From Paracoccus benzoatiresistens (GTDB lineage Bacteria; Pseudomonadota; Alphaproteobacteria; Rhodobacterales; Rhodobacteraceae), in contig NZ_JAPTYD010000003.1 of NCBI RefSeq assembly GCF_026913015.1, positions 124,001 through 188,000 of the forward strand: a DNA stretch of 64,000 nucleotides. The letters are read 5' to 3'. Position 1 is the stretch's first letter; each line of letters starts with the position of its first letter. Below the pieces are notes generated by a model. That model saw nothing but the letters and a program-made list of their open reading frames with translations, had not been told where the DNA came from and searched no databases. Position numbers and translations under genes: made by a program. Below are positions 33,882-43,804 of the stretch, one piece after another.

Positions 33882-36800
33882 ATGGCGACCATTGTGCTGT
33901 CCGCCGTAGGGGCGTCGATTGGCGGAAGCTTTGGCGGCGCGGTTCTTGGCCTGTCGGGCGCGGTCATCGGCCGCGCGGTCGGCGCCACGGTCGGCCAGGT
34001 CATCGACCAGAAGCTGCTGGGCAGCGGGTCGAAGGCCGTGGAAACCGGCCGCATCGACCGCCTGCGCCTGCAGACCGCTGGCGAGGGCGTGGCCATCCCC
34101 CGCATCTGGGGGCAGATGCGCCTGCCGGGCCATGTCATCTGGGCCTCGCCACTGGAGGAGATCGCGCGGTCCGAGGATGCGGGCGGCGGCAAGGGCACGC
34201 CCCGGTTGCAGGTCACGCAGATCAGCTATAGCCTGTCGGTCGCGCTTGCACTGTGCGAGGGGCGCATCCTCGGCGTGGGCCGGGTCTGGGCGGATGGCGA
34301 GGAGATCTCGGCCGACGACCTGAACATGCGCGTCTATAACGGCGATGAGGACCAGCGGCCCGACCCGGCCATCGCCGCGCATGAAGGCGATCTGGCGCCG
34401 GCCTATCGCGGGCTGGCCTATGTGGTGCTGGAGGATCTCAATCTGGAGCCCTGGGGCAACCGGATGCCGCAGCTGAGCTTCGAGGTCACCTCGCCCGCGC
34501 AGGACGGCAGCGGGTTGTGCCGCGACGTGCGAGCGGTGGCGCTGATCCCCGGCACGGGCGAGTATTCGCTGGCGACCACGCCGGTCAACCAGGATCTGGG
34601 TCTTGGCGAGTTGCGGTCAACCAACGTGAACACGCCCATGGGCGGGACCGACTTCACGGCCTCGATGAACATTCTGAGGCGCGAGTTGCCGAATGTGGGT
34701 TCGGTGTCGATGGTCGTGTCCTGGTTCGGCAGCGACCTGCGTATCAGCCATTGCACCGTCCAGCCCAAGGTCGAGCAAAAGGAGATCGACGGGGACGAGA
34801 TGCCCTGGATGGTCGCGGGCATCGACCGCAAGGCTGCGGCGGAGGTTGCGCGCGTCGACGACCGGCCGATCTATGGCGGAACACCAGCGGATCAGGCTGT
34901 CGTCGAGGGGCTGCGGGCCATCGCGGCCTCGGGGCGGAAGGCGGTCTTCTATCCGTTCATCCTGATGGAGCAGCTTGCGGGCAACAAGCTGCCCGACCCC
35001 TATGGCGCCGAGGAGCAGCCGGTCATGCCTTGGCGTGGGCGGGTCACGACCTCGGTCGCGCCGGGGCGGGCGGGGTCGGCCGACGGGACGGCGGCTGCGG
35101 CGGCCGAGGTCCAAGCGTTCTTTGGTTCTGCGGCTGTCGGCGACTTTGTTCGGGATGGCGACAAGGTACGCTATCAGGGACCGGACGAGTGGTCCTATCG
35201 CCGGTTCATCCTGCATTATGCCCATCTGTGCGCAGCGGCGGGCGGGATCGACGCCTTCCTGATCGGATCCGAGATGGTCGGCATGACGCAGGTCCGTGGC
35301 GCGGGGAACAGCTATCCCGCCGTGCAGCAACTGTGCCGCCTGGCCGAGGATGTGCGCGCGATACTGGGGCCGTCGGTCAAGATCGGCTATGCCTCGGACT
35401 GGTCGGAGTATTTCGGCCATCATCCGGGCGACGGCGAACTGTTCTTTCACCTGGACCCGCTATGGGCACATCCCGAGATCGACTTCATCGGCATCGACAA
35501 TTACATGCCGTTGTCCGACTGGCGGGATGGAGAGGACCACCTGGATGCCGGATGGGGCCGCATCGGCAACCCGGACTATCTGGAAGCCAATGTCTGCGGG
35601 GGCGAGGGCTTCGACTGGTATTATGCCAGCGACGCCGACCGCGATGCGCAACGGCGCACGCCCATCACGGATGGCGGCTATGACGAGGCCTGGGTCTGGA
35701 AATACAAGGATCTGAAAAGCTGGTGGCAGAACCTGCATTACGATCGCCCGAACGGCGTGCGGTCGCGGCAGGCCACGGCTTGGGTGCCGGGATCGAAGCC
35801 GATCTGGTTCACGGAATATGGCTGCGCGGCGCTGGACAAGGCAACCAACCAGCCCAACAAGTTCCTGGACGCGATGAGTTCGGAAAGCACGCTGCCCCAC
35901 TATTCCAACGGGCAGCGCGATGATGCGATCCAGGCGGCCTATGTCCAGGCGGTCACGTCCTATTGGTCGAAGCCTATGAACAACCCCGCGATGAAGGATG
36001 GCCGGCGCATGGTCGATCTGGACCGGGCGCATGTCTGGTGCTGGGATGCGCGGCCCTTCCCGGCCTTTCCCGGCCGGCCGGATCTGTGGTCTGACGGCCC
36101 CGCCTGGCAGCGCGGGCATTGGCTGAACGGCCGGGCGGGGTCGGTTATGTTGGGGTCAGTCATCGCCGACATCTGCCGCGACGCGGGCGTCACGGATTTC
36201 GACACCAGCGCGGTCAGCGGGGTTGTGCGCGGCTTTCAGGTCGGTGGCGGCGAGACTTCGCGCGCGGCGTTGCAGCCGATCCTGCTGGCCCATGCCATCG
36301 ACGTGGTCGAGCGCGACGGATCGCTGCGGTTCGTTCCTCGCTACGGGCTGGTGAAGCGGACGCTGGGCCGAGAGCATCTGGCGATTGGCGAGGAGGTTTC
36401 CGGTTTCGAAACCGTCAGGCAAGCGCAGGCTGAACTGTCGGGCCGCCTGCGGGTGACTCATGTCGAGGCGGGCGCGGACTATGCGGCAGCGACGGCCGAA
36501 GCCAGCCTGGCCGATGCGGACGGCAGCACATTCAGCGAAAGCGAATTCGCCATGTCCCTGACGCGCGCCGAAGGCCGGGCCATGGCCGAACGCTGGCTGG
36601 CGGAAGCGGCCGTGTCGCGCGACACGGCACGCTTTGCGCTGCCGCCCTCGGCCGCCGATCTGGGGCCGGGCGACGTGATCCGCATGGATGACGGCCGTGC
36701 CGAGCCGAAGCGCTGGCGGATTGACCGGGTGGAACGCGCGGGCGTGATCACCGTCGATGCGGTGCGTGTCGAACCTGGCGTCTATCAGCAGGCTGCGGCG

Positions 36801-37766
36801 AACGAGGATGACGGGATCATCAACCGCCATACCCCGACCTTGCCGGTCTGGTCGCTGTTTCTGGACCTGCCGCTGCTGAAGGGGGACGAGCAGCCGCATG
36901 CGCCCTATCTGGCCGCCACGGCGAAGCCTTGGCCGGGGTCGGTGCTGGCCTATTCCTCGGTCGAGAGCGACGGCGGGTTCGAACTGAACACGACGCTGAG
37001 AAAGCGGGCGTTCATCGGACGGACCGAATCGCCGTTGCATTGCGCGCGGCCGGGGATCATCGACCGCGGAGCGCCACTTCGCATCCGGTTGAAGGATGCC
37101 TCGCTGCGGTCGGTCGGCATGAGGGCGCTTCTCGCGGGATCGAACGTGCTGGTGATCGGAGACGGCTCGCTGGAGAACTGGGAGGTCATGCAGTTTTCCA
37201 GCGCGAATCCGGTCGAGAAGGACGTGTGGGAAATCGGCGGCAGGCTGCGCGGGCAGGCGGGTACCGATGGCATCATCCCCGAGGTCTGGCCCAAGGGCAG
37301 CGTGGTGGTGATCCTGGATGGCGCAGCGCAGCAGGTGAACCTGCCGCCCTCGGCGCGTGGGCAGGAACGCTTCTGGCGCATCGGTCCCGCACGGCGGGCC
37401 TTCGACGATCCCAGCTATCGCGCGCGCGTGACCGAGGCGCGGGGGATCGGCCTGCGCCCCTATGCACCCTGCCATCTACGCATGGATGGCCGCACCCTGT
37501 CCTGGATCCGCCGGAGCCGTGTCGACGGGGACGGGTGGGAGGGCGAGGACATCCCGCTGGGCGAGGCTCGCGAACGCTATCGCGTGCGCATAATTCAGGC
37601 GGGCACTGTCCTGCACGAAGCGGATGTCGGCACGCCGGCCTATGCCTTCCCCGAACAGGTCTGGAATGCCGCCCATGCGGGCGGCGCCTTTACCGCAGCC
37701 GTTGCGCAACTGTCCGACCAGTTCGGCGCGGGCCCCTATGCCAGGAGGACTTTCAATGTCGAATGA
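33882..37766 (+). CDS. Gene transfer agent g15, megatron tail/baseplate protein
   Basis: The 1294-residue protein makes the central tail spike and iris through which DNA leaves. Its N-terminus is a glycine-rich hydrophobic stretch (residues 4-45) that could enter the membrane. A TIM-barrel (GTA_TIM) region covers roughly 440-690 (YASDWSEYFGHH, FIGIDNYMPLSDW, WFTEYGCAALDK). A phage-tail_3 region and a C-terminal, possibly carbohydrate-binding, domain follow. AGGAGG lies before the ATG. It ends 11 bases into the following gene. Confidence 0.95.
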   Translation: MATIVLSAVGASIGGSFGGAVLGLSGAVIGRAVGATVGQVIDQKLLGSGSKAVETGRIDRLRLQTAGEGVAIPRIWGQMRLPGHVIWASPLEEIARSEDAGGGKGTPRLQVTQISYSLSVALALCEGRILGVGRVWADGEEISADDLNMRVYNGDEDQRPDPAIAAHEGDLAPAYRGLAYVVLEDLNLEPWGNRMPQLSFEVTSPAQDGSGLCRDVRAVALIPGTGEYSLATTPVNQDLGLGELRSTNVNTPMGGTDFTASMNILRRELPNVGSVSMVVSWFGSDLRISHCTVQPKVEQKEIDGDEMPWMVAGIDRKAAAEVARVDDRPIYGGTPADQAVVEGLRAIAASGRKAVFYPFILMEQLAGNKLPDPYGAEEQPVMPWRGRVTTSVAPGRAGSADGTAAAAAEVQAFFGSAAVGDFVRDGDKVRYQGPDEWSYRRFILHYAHLCAAAGGIDAFLIGSEMVGMTQVRGAGNSYPAVQQLCRLAEDVRAILGPSVKIGYASDWSEYFGHHPGDGELFFHLDPLWAHPEIDFIGIDNYMPLSDWRDGEDHLDAGWGRIGNPDYLEANVCGGEGFDWYYASDADRDAQRRTPITDGGYDEAWVWKYKDLKSWWQNLHYDRPNGVRSRQATAWVPGSKPIWFTEYGCAALDKATNQPNKFLDAMSSESTLPHYSNGQRDDAIQAAYVQAVTSYWSKPMNNPAMKDGRRMVDLDRAHVWCWDARPFPAFPGRPDLWSDGPAWQRGHWLNGRAGSVMLGSVIADICRDAGVTDFDTSAVSGVVRGFQVGGGETSRAALQPILLAHAIDVVERDGSLRFVPRYGLVKRTLGREHLAIGEEVSGFETVRQAQAELSGRLRVTHVEAGADYAAATAEASLADADGSTFSESEFAMSLTRAEGRAMAERWLAEAAVSRDTARFALPPSAADLGPGDVIRMDDGRAEPKRWRIDRVERAGVITVDAVRVEPGVYQQAAANEDDGIINRHTPTLPVWSLFLDLPLLKGDEQPHAPYLAATAKPWPGSVLAYSSVESDGGFELNTTLRKRAFIGRTESPLHCARPGIIDRGAPLRIRLKDASLRSVGMRALLAGSNVLVIGDGSLENWEVMQFSSANPVEKDVWEIGGRLRGQAGTDGIIPEVWPKGSVVVILDGAAQQVNLPPSARGQERFWRIGPARRAFDDPSYRARVTEARGIGLRPYAPCHLRMDGRTLSWIRRSRVDGDGWEGEDIPLGEARERYRVRIIQAGTVLHEADVGTPAYAFPEQVWNAAHAGGAFTAAVAQLSDQFGAGPYARRTFNVE

Positions 37767-38466
37767 AACCATGCGCCTTCAGATGCCGCTGCTTCAGCCC
37801 GCGCAGGCCCAGAAGCATGTCACCGTCAACGAGGCGCTGATGCGGCTGGACGGTCTGACCAATGCCGTCCTGGAAAGCTGCTCGACCCCGACCCTGCCCG
37901 AAGTAGTAATCGATGGCCAGTGCTGGGCGGTGCCGCCGGGCGCGACCGGTGCCTGGTCGGGAAAGGCAGGGCAGATTGCGGTGGGCGCGAACGGGGGGTG
38001 GATCTTTGTCAGCCCTTTTCGCGGAATGCGTGCATTTGTGGCCGACCGTGGGGCCGAAGCCATCTTTGACGGCCAGTCGTGGTTCATTGGCGCGGCCACC
38101 CTTGGCACCATGGGTTCGGGCCTGGCATTCGGCATGGCCGAAGGCGAGGTGAATGTCGGGGCGGGCGCAACCTTCGACACCGGCATCACGATTCCGGCCA
38201 GCGTCATGGTGATCGGCGCAGTTGCGCGGGTCACGAAGGCGCTGACCGGTTCGCTCCAGACCTGGCGCCTGGGCACAGCGGATTCCAGCAACCGCTTTGG
38301 CCAGGGCTTGGGCAAGGGCGCGGGTTCCTGGGCACGCGGCATGCTGGGGACGCCCATGACCTATTACTCTGGCTCGAACCTGCTGATGACGGGCGAAGGC
38401 GGCGCGTTCACCGGCGGGGCCGTGAGGCTTGCCGTTCACTGGCTGGAACTGCGGCTGCCCGACTGA
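37756..38466 (+). CDS. DUF2793 protein, probable GTA tail fibre
   Basis: The 236-residue protein opens with LQMPLLQPAQAQKHVTVNEA and LMRLDGLTNAVLES, the DUF2793 signature. In Rhodobacter capsulatus a DUF2793 protein (rcc00171) is the GTA tail fibre but is encoded far from the main cluster. Here it overlaps g15 by 11 bases and has CAGGAGG before its ATG, so it is co-translated with the particle genes. The C-terminal half has beta-rich, glycine-rich sequence as expected for a host-binding fibre. The fibre role is inferred from the homologue. Confidence 0.88.
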   Translation: MSNETMRLQMPLLQPAQAQKHVTVNEALMRLDGLTNAVLESCSTPTLPEVVIDGQCWAVPPGATGAWSGKAGQIAVGANGGWIFVSPFRGMRAFVADRGAEAIFDGQSWFIGAATLGTMGSGLAFGMAEGEVNVGAGATFDTGITIPASVMVIGAVARVTKALTGSLQTWRLGTADSSNRFGQGLGKGAGSWARGMLGTPMTYYSGSNLLMTGEGGAFTGGAVRLAVHWLELRLPD

Positions 38467-38533
38467 CAGCCGTGCTTTCAACTGCCGATGCTTCGCGCTA
38501 AGAAGGGACAGAAGACTGGCATGGACCCGTGGC

Positions 38534-39361
38534 ATGAACATGCAAGGCACCAAGAAGAACCTGGGACTTGACCGCGATGCGATCTGGTCGCAGTTGCGCG
38601 ACGAGGCGCGGGCGGCGGTTCGTGACGAGCCGCTGCTTGGATCCTTGATCCATGCGGGGCTGCTGCATCATCCCAGCCTGGAGGCCGCGCTGGCCTATCG
38701 CTTTTCCCTGAAGCTGGCCAGCGGCGAGATGAGCGAGCAGATCCTGCGCGAGATCGCAGACCAAGCCTATCGCACCTCGCCCGAACTGGGGGATGCGGCG
38801 CGTGCCGACCTGATGGCGGTCTATGACCGCGATCCGGCGACACACCGGCTGTTGCAGCCGATCCTGTTCTACAAGGGCTTTCAGGCGCTGCAGGCCTATC
38901 GCATAGCGCATTGGCTGTGGCAGCAGGGACGGTGCGACATGGCCTATTTCGTCCAGATGCGCTGTTCGGAATGCTTTGGCGTGGACATTCATCCGGCGGC
39001 GGTCATCGGCATCGGGGTCATGATCGACCACGCCCATTCTATCGTCATCGGCGAGACGGCGACCGTCGGCAATGACGTGTCGATGCTGCATTCCGTCACG
39101 CTTGGCGGAACCGGCAAGGAGGATGGCGACCGCCATCCGAAGATCGGCGACGGGGTGATGATTGGGGCAGGGGCCAAGGTCCTGGGCAATATCCGGATTG
39201 GCCACCATTCACGAATCGCCGCCGGTTCGGTGGTCCTGCACGAGGTTCCCTCCTGCAAGACCGTTGCTGGCGTTCCTGCCCGCGTCGTCGGTGACGCGGG
39301 ATGTTCCGAGCCGTCGCACAGCATGAACCAGCTCTTGGGACTGGGCGAAGACTATCTTTGA
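38534..39361 (+). CDS. cysE: Serine O-acetyltransferase
   Basis: CysE acetylates serine with acetyl-CoA for cysteine synthesis. The 275-residue protein has the N-terminal helical SATase domain and a left-handed beta-helix of hexapeptide repeats ([45 protein letters not shown]) with the catalytic Asp/His in DHAHS. It follows the GTA cluster by 68 bases, as also seen in other Rhodobacterales. The ATG at 38534 or the in-frame ATG at 38540 could be used. Its 3' end overlaps convergent pyrD by 10 bases. Confidence 0.95.
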   Translation: MNMQGTKKNLGLDRDAIWSQLRDEARAAVRDEPLLGSLIHAGLLHHPSLEAALAYRFSLKLASGEMSEQILREIADQAYRTSPELGDAARADLMAVYDRDPATHRLLQPILFYKGFQALQAYRIAHWLWQQGRCDMAYFVQMRCSECFGVDIHPAAVIGIGVMIDHAHSIVIGETATVGNDVSMLHSVTLGGTGKEDGDRHPKIGDGVMIGAGAKVLGNIRIGHHSRIAAGSVVLHEVPSCKTVAGVPARVVGDAGCSEPSHSMNQLLGLGEDYL

Positions 39362-40416
39362 GACCAGTCGGCGGCTCCGCTGCCGCGGAGGTCGTTGAGG
39401 GTCATGCCTGCGGCGCGCAGCCGGTCATCCAGGCTGTTCGCGAGCTGCGTGACCAGCGAAAGGCCCTGATAGATCAGCGCCGAATAGATCTGCACCGCGC
39501 TGGCGCCGGCGCGGATCTTTTCCCACGCGTCCTCGGCCGAGGCGATGCCGCCAACGCCGATCAGGGGGATCGCGCCGTTCGTCGCCCGGTAGAGCCTTGC
39601 CAGAACAACGGTCGAGCGTTTGAAAAGCGGCCGGCCCGAAAGCCCGCCTGTCTCGGCCGCGTGGGGGCTGGACAGGCCGTCGCGCGACAGGGTCGTGTTT
39701 GTCGCGATGATGCCATCGACCCGGCACTTGCCGGCGACAGCCGCGATGTCCCCTATTTCGCGGTCATTCAGATCGGGGGCGATCTTCAGGAAGACGGGAC
39801 GACGCTGCGGCAGCCGGTCGCGCGCCTGAAGGACGCCGTCCAGCAGGGCCGCCAAGGCATCCGCCCCTTGCAGATCGCGCAGGCGTTCGGTGTTCGGAGA
39901 GGACACGTTGACGGTCAGGAAATCGGCAGCGGCCCCGGCGATATCCACCACCGCCGCGAAATCCGCGGCGCGGTCGTTGCTGTCCTTGTTCGCGCCGATG
40001 TTCAGCCCGACCGGGATGCCTGCCGGCCGCGCCGCCATGCGCGCCGCTATCGCCTGCGCCCCTTCATTGTTGAAGCCAAAGCGATTGATGATCGCGCGAT
40101 CCTCGGTCAGGCGGAATAGGCGAGGCTGCGGATTTCCGGGCTGCGGGCGGGGGGTCGCGGCGCCCAGTTCGATGAAGCCGAAGCCTGCGCGCATCAGGGG
40201 CGCCACCGCCCTTGCGTTCTTGTCGTAGCCGGCGGCAAGCCCGACCGGGTTCGGCAGCTTCAACCCCGCAAGCCTGGTGCGGAGCCTGTCGGACGTGACC
40301 GGCGCCCCCGGCAGCGGAACCAGACCGGACGAAAGCGCACGGATCGACAGGTCATGCGCGTGTTCCGGGTCCAGCCTGTGCAGGGCAGCCAGGCCGATCT
40401 TTTCAACAAGCTTCAT
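39352..40416 (-). CDS. pyrD: Dihydroorotate dehydrogenase (quinone), class 2
   Basis: Membrane-associated flavoenzyme of pyrimidine synthesis that passes electrons to quinone. The 354-residue sequence has a helical N-terminal membrane-binding segment, the [18 protein letters not shown] loop, the catalytic serine in [15 protein letters not shown], and [20 protein letters not shown] for the phosphate group. Length and serine (not cysteine) show class 2. The start overlaps the DUF952 stop by four bases. Confidence 0.96.
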   Translation of the reverse strand: MKLVEKIGLAALHRLDPEHAHDLSIRALSSGLVPLPGAPVTSDRLRTRLAGLKLPNPVGLAAGYDKNARAVAPLMRAGFGFIELGAATPRPQPGNPQPRLFRLTEDRAIINRFGFNNEGAQAIAARMAARPAGIPVGLNIGANKDSNDRAADFAAVVDIAGAAADFLTVNVSSPNTERLRDLQGADALAALLDGVLQARDRLPQRRPVFLKIAPDLNDREIGDIAAVAGKCRVDGIIATNTTLSRDGLSSPHAAETGGLSGRPLFKRSTVVLARLYRATNGAIPLIGVGGIASAEDAWEKIRAGASAVQIYSALIYQGLSLVTQLANSLDDRLRAAGMTLNDLRGSGAADWSQR

Positions 40417-40748
40417 TCCAGCGGTCCCGTGTCGTGGCCATTGCCGCAGGGCAGGATGTCGCGCGACCAGGCGATGTCATCCAGCCTCAGCGGGCGGTAA
40501 AGATGCGGGAACAGACCCCCTCCGCGCGAAGGTTCCCACCGAAGATCATCGCCGAATCCTGCGGCAGGGCAGGCCAGCAGCACCAGTTCCCGCTCGGCCG
40601 CGAAATGCCTGGACAGGGTCGCGCCAAGCTGGCTGGCGGTCGAGAAATGAACGAAGCCATCGGCCAGATCGACCGGCGCACCCTGCGTCGAGCCATCGGC
40701 CTGAAGCTGCGCCCACTCGGCGGGGCGGAGAACCTTGTAGATCATCAT
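40413..40748 (-). CDS. DUF952 family protein
   Basis: The 111-residue cytoplasmic protein matches DUF952: [12 protein letters not shown] at the start, [20 protein letters not shown] in the middle, and [17 protein letters not shown] towards the end. These proteins resemble ADP-ribosyltransferase-like or glutathione S-transferase-associated folds, but no activity is established. I chose the ATG at 40748 (40745 is next to it). It is translated together with pyrD. Confidence 0.87.
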   Translation of the reverse strand: MMIYKVLRPAEWAQLQADGSTQGAPVDLADGFVHFSTASQLGATLSRHFAAERELVLLACPAAGFGDDLRWEPSRGGGLFPHLYRPLRLDDIAWSRDILPCGNGHDTGPLE

Positions 40749-40878
40749 GAGGGCATTTGCCCTGTGGTCATGCAGCGGGTCAAGGGACCGGACCGCCAAG
40801 ATTCCGTCATTTGACCCACCGAGCGGGCTGCGCCAATCTTCCCTTCGTCCAGTCCCTTGGGGAAGAAAGGAATCACCG

Positions 40879-42480
40879 ATGGCATTCCGCCTTTTGACCG
40901 CTGTGTCCGCTGCGGCGCTTTTCGCAGGATCGGCGCAGGCCGAAACGGTGCTGCATATCCTTCACACGAACGACCTGCACAGCCGGATCGAGGCGATCAA
41001 CGAATACGACAGCACCTGCGAGCAGGAAGCGAAGGATGCGGGCGAGTGCTTCGGCGGCGTGGCGCGGCTGGCGTCCAAGGTCAAGGAACTTCGCGACGGA
41101 ATCCGCGCCGAGGGTGGCAATGTCATCGTGCTGGATGCGGGCGACCAGTACCAGGGTTCGCTGTTCTACATGACCTACAAGGGCAAGGATGTGGTCGAGT
41201 TCATGACCCACATCGGCTATGACGCGATGGCGGTCGGCAACCACGAATTCGACGATGGCCCCGAGGGGCTGGCCGTCCTTGCCGACGGGGTGGCCTTCCC
41301 GGTCCTGTCCGGAAACCTGGATCTGTCACGGTCGAACGTGCTGAAGGGCAAGGTCGAGAATGTCGTCACCCTTGACGTTGGCGGCGAGAAGATCGGCATC
41401 GTGTCCGCGCTTGCGATGGACACGCCGGAAACATCCTCGCCCGGCCCGTCGGTGATTTTCCAGGACGACATCGAAAGCCTCAAGGCCGATGTGCAGGAAC
41501 TGACCGACCAGGGCGTCGACAAGATCATTGCGTTGACCCATGTCGGCTATCTGCGCGACCAGGACTTCGCCAAGGAGGTTCCGGGGCTGGATGCCATCAT
41601 CGGGGGGCATTCGCACACGCTTCTGGGCAGCATGGAAAAGGCCGAGGGACCCTATCCCACCATGGTGGCCGGGCCGGACGGGACCGAGGTTCCGATCGCC
41701 ACCGCCTATGCCTATTCCAAATATCTGGGCCACCTGACGCTGACCTTCGACGACGCCGGCAAGCTGACCAAGGTCGAGGGCGAGCCGATCCTGCTGGACA
41801 ACTCGGTTCCCGAGGACGAGGCGATTGCCGCCCGCGTCAAGGAAATGGCCGCCCCCATCGAGGAACTGCGCCGGAAGATCGTGGCGGAAACGGCTGCCCC
41901 CATCGACGGAGACCGCACCAGCTGCCGCGCCAAGGAATGCGAGATGGGCAACCTGGTGGCCGATGCGATGCTGGATCGGGTCAAGGACCAGGGCATGACC
42001 ATCGCCATCGCCAATGGCGGGGGCTTGCGCGCCTCGATCGACCAGGGGCCGGTATCCATGGGCGAGGTTTACACCGTCCTTCCGTTCCAGAACACGCTGG
42101 CGACCTTCCAGCTGAAGGGTGCGGATGTCGTTGCCGCGCTGGAAAACGGGGCCAGCCAATACGAGGAAGGCGCGGGCCGTTTCGCGCAGGTGGCGGGGCT
42201 GAAATACACGGTCAATCCCAAAGCCGAAGTGGGCAGCCGCATCAGCGACGTGATGGTCGCGGCGGAAGGCGAATGGAAGCCCATCGATTCCGCCGCGACC
42301 TATGGCGTGGTGTCCAACAACTACATGCGCGCGGGCGGCGACGGTTACCATGTCTTCGAGACGAGCGCACAGAACGCCTATGACTTCGGCCCGGACCTGG
42401 CTGAGGTGGTGGCCGCCTATCTTGGCGCGCAGGAGGGTCCCTACAAGCCCGCCCTGGATGGCCGCATTACAGTGAAGTGA
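40879..42480 (+). CDS. Periplasmic 5'-nucleotidase/2',3'-cyclic phosphodiesterase family protein
   Basis: The 533-residue secreted enzyme begins with a signal peptide (cleavage after AGSAQA, about residue 22). The metallophosphatase domain shows HTNDLHSRIE, DAGDQYQG, GNHEFDDG and GGHSH metal ligands, and the C-terminal 5'-nucleotidase domain shows GNLVADAMLD, NGGGLRASI and AGGDGYHVF. It would release nucleosides and phosphate outside the membrane; exact substrates are open. AAAGGA lies before the ATG at 40879. It is a single gene ended by a strong terminator. Confidence 0.93.
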   Translation: MAFRLLTAVSAAALFAGSAQAETVLHILHTNDLHSRIEAINEYDSTCEQEAKDAGECFGGVARLASKVKELRDGIRAEGGNVIVLDAGDQYQGSLFYMTYKGKDVVEFMTHIGYDAMAVGNHEFDDGPEGLAVLADGVAFPVLSGNLDLSRSNVLKGKVENVVTLDVGGEKIGIVSALAMDTPETSSPGPSVIFQDDIESLKADVQELTDQGVDKIIALTHVGYLRDQDFAKEVPGLDAIIGGHSHTLLGSMEKAEGPYPTMVAGPDGTEVPIATAYAYSKYLGHLTLTFDDAGKLTKVEGEPILLDNSVPEDEAIAARVKEMAAPIEELRRKIVAETAAPIDGDRTSCRAKECEMGNLVADAMLDRVKDQGMTIAIANGGGLRASIDQGPVSMGEVYTVLPFQNTLATFQLKGADVVAALENGASQYEEGAGRFAQVAGLKYTVNPKAEVGSRISDVMVAAEGEWKPIDSAATYGVVSNNYMRAGGDGYHVFETSAQNAYDFGPDLAEVVAAYLGAQEGPYKPALDGRITVK

Positions 42481-42486
42481 AGGCTG

Positions 42487-42513
42487 ATGTCCCCGGTCGC
42501 CGGGGACATTTTC
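42487..42513. terminator. Bidirectional terminator between the nucleotidase and Hint genes
   Basis: ATGTCCCCGG-TCG-CCGGGGACAT is a perfect 10-bp stem followed by T residues, six bases after the nucleotidase stop and directly before the stop of the convergent Hint gene, so it can serve both. Confidence 0.88.
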
Positions 42514-43662
42514 TCACAGGGGCTCGACCAGGCAGCGCCTGCCGATGTTGCGCAACTGGCGTTCCGCCAGTTGCTGTGCCTCGCGTCCGGTCAGCAGTCG
42601 GCGGGCGGGTGCGGTGGGCGTGCCCTGGCCCAGTTCGGGAAACAGGATCAGGATTTCCCGGCGCGCCGCATCGCTGACCGATGCCAGGGCCTGTGGCCCG
42701 GTGTACAGGCTTTCCGACCAGGCGCCGTTCGACATGACGACCTCGTGCCGGTCGAACAGCAGGTGGAAATAGCTCACCCCCTCGGGTGGAACGATCACCT
42801 CGATCCCGGGCAGCCCTGCCAGATGCTTGGCCGCCACCAGGATCTCCGTGTCGCGGAACAGCCGGTTCGCGATGCGGGACCTGACCAGGACCCTGTGCTG
42901 GGGCGACACCACAAGATCCCGGTCGGGGCAGCCCGCGCCAAGCGCGCCGCTGCGGATCAGGATCGGCCGCAGGTTCGGCCGCATCTCCAGCCCTTCCTTC
43001 GAGACATGCGTGCCGCCCTGCCAGCGCAGCGCCTGCGGGCCGTGGTCCCGCGTCAGGACCAGATCGCCGGGCTGCAAGGTTTCGACCGGGCGGGGTCCCG
43101 CCGGCGTGTCGATCATCGTTCCCATCGCAAAGCAGGTCACGGCGGCCGGCGGCGCATAGGCGACCGAGTCGCTGGTTCGCCCGATGCTCTGCACCGTCTT
43201 GAAAGTATAAGTTTTCGACAGGCTGAAGATCGGAAAGGTTCCATCTGCCCGCGCGATCGGCATCAGCAAGACCGAATACCGTCCACCCAGTTCCAGACCG
43301 GGGAGCCCTGGATCGACCTTGCGGGGGAAAACCGCCCGGAACTCGTCATAGCTGCCGTCGGCGTTCGGAGTTCGGATGATCGAGTGGATGTAATACGACA
43401 GCGCCGTGCCCGCCGGCGTCGGCGAGGCGTCATTGCCGAATGTGACCGCTGTGGTCAGGGTCTGGCCCGTGGCATCGGCGTTATAGCGGCCGCTCTGGAA
43501 GTTGGCGTCGTCGTCGGTGAGGGTGATGGTCGACAGGGTCGCACCAGGCATGGTGATCGCGCCGGTGATGTTCGACCATGGGGCCTGTCCCGTCGCGTCG
43601 GTGACGATGCCCTTGGTAGTAATCTGCTGACTGACGGTCAGCACCGTGAACTGGTAATCCAT
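42514..43662 (-). CDS. Hint-domain (hedgehog/intein-type) protein
   Basis: The 382-residue protein has an N-terminal beta-rich region (about 1-175) without a clear family and a C-terminal Hint_2 domain beginning at CFAMGTMIDTPAGPRPVETL with the nucleophile-type cysteine and GDLVLTRDHGPQALRWQG, then SPQHRVLVRS with the conserved histidine. Such alphaproteobacterial proteins are thought to self-process and are often surface or secreted; there is no signal peptide here. I prefer the ATG at 43662 although a TTG-initiated frame extends 29 codons upstream. A CtrA-type box lies 91 bases upstream. Confidence 0.85.
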   Translation of the reverse strand: MDYQFTVLTVSQQITTKGIVTDATGQAPWSNITGAITMPGATLSTITLTDDDANFQSGRYNADATGQTLTTAVTFGNDASPTPAGTALSYYIHSIIRTPNADGSYDEFRAVFPRKVDPGLPGLELGGRYSVLLMPIARADGTFPIFSLSKTYTFKTVQSIGRTSDSVAYAPPAAVTCFAMGTMIDTPAGPRPVETLQPGDLVLTRDHGPQALRWQGGTHVSKEGLEMRPNLRPILIRSGALGAGCPDRDLVVSPQHRVLVRSRIANRLFRDTEILVAAKHLAGLPGIEVIVPPEGVSYFHLLFDRHEVVMSNGAWSESLYTGPQALASVSDAARREILILFPELGQGTPTAPARRLLTGREAQQLAERQLRNIGRRCLVEPL

Positions 43663-43752
43663 AACAACTATCGTCCCGTCATGACGAAGCCCGGTATGCC
43701 CCGGTGCCTGGACGGCAGGGTCAGCCGTCGGCCAAGGCATATCCGCCAACGA

Positions 43753-43767
43753 TTAACGAAGCGTTAA
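43753..43767 (-). promoter_or_regulatory. CtrA-binding box upstream of the Hint gene
   Basis: TTAACGAAGCGTTAA is a perfect TTAA-N7-TTAA full site and forms part of a palindrome (ATTAACG-AAG-CGTTAAT) in a GC-rich genome. In Rhodobacterales CtrA controls motility genes and gene transfer agent release and maturation genes. The Hint gene start is the nearest start codon. Confidence 0.75.
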
Positions 43768-43804
43768 TGTGGATTTACAAGTTGCGAACGCCGCAGCGCT
43801 CTTG

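Noticed and set aside
23768..38466. Reading the cluster as an ordinary integrated prophage
   Set aside because: There is no integrase, repressor, replication or lysis gene and no attachment-site repeats; gene order and content match RcGTA.
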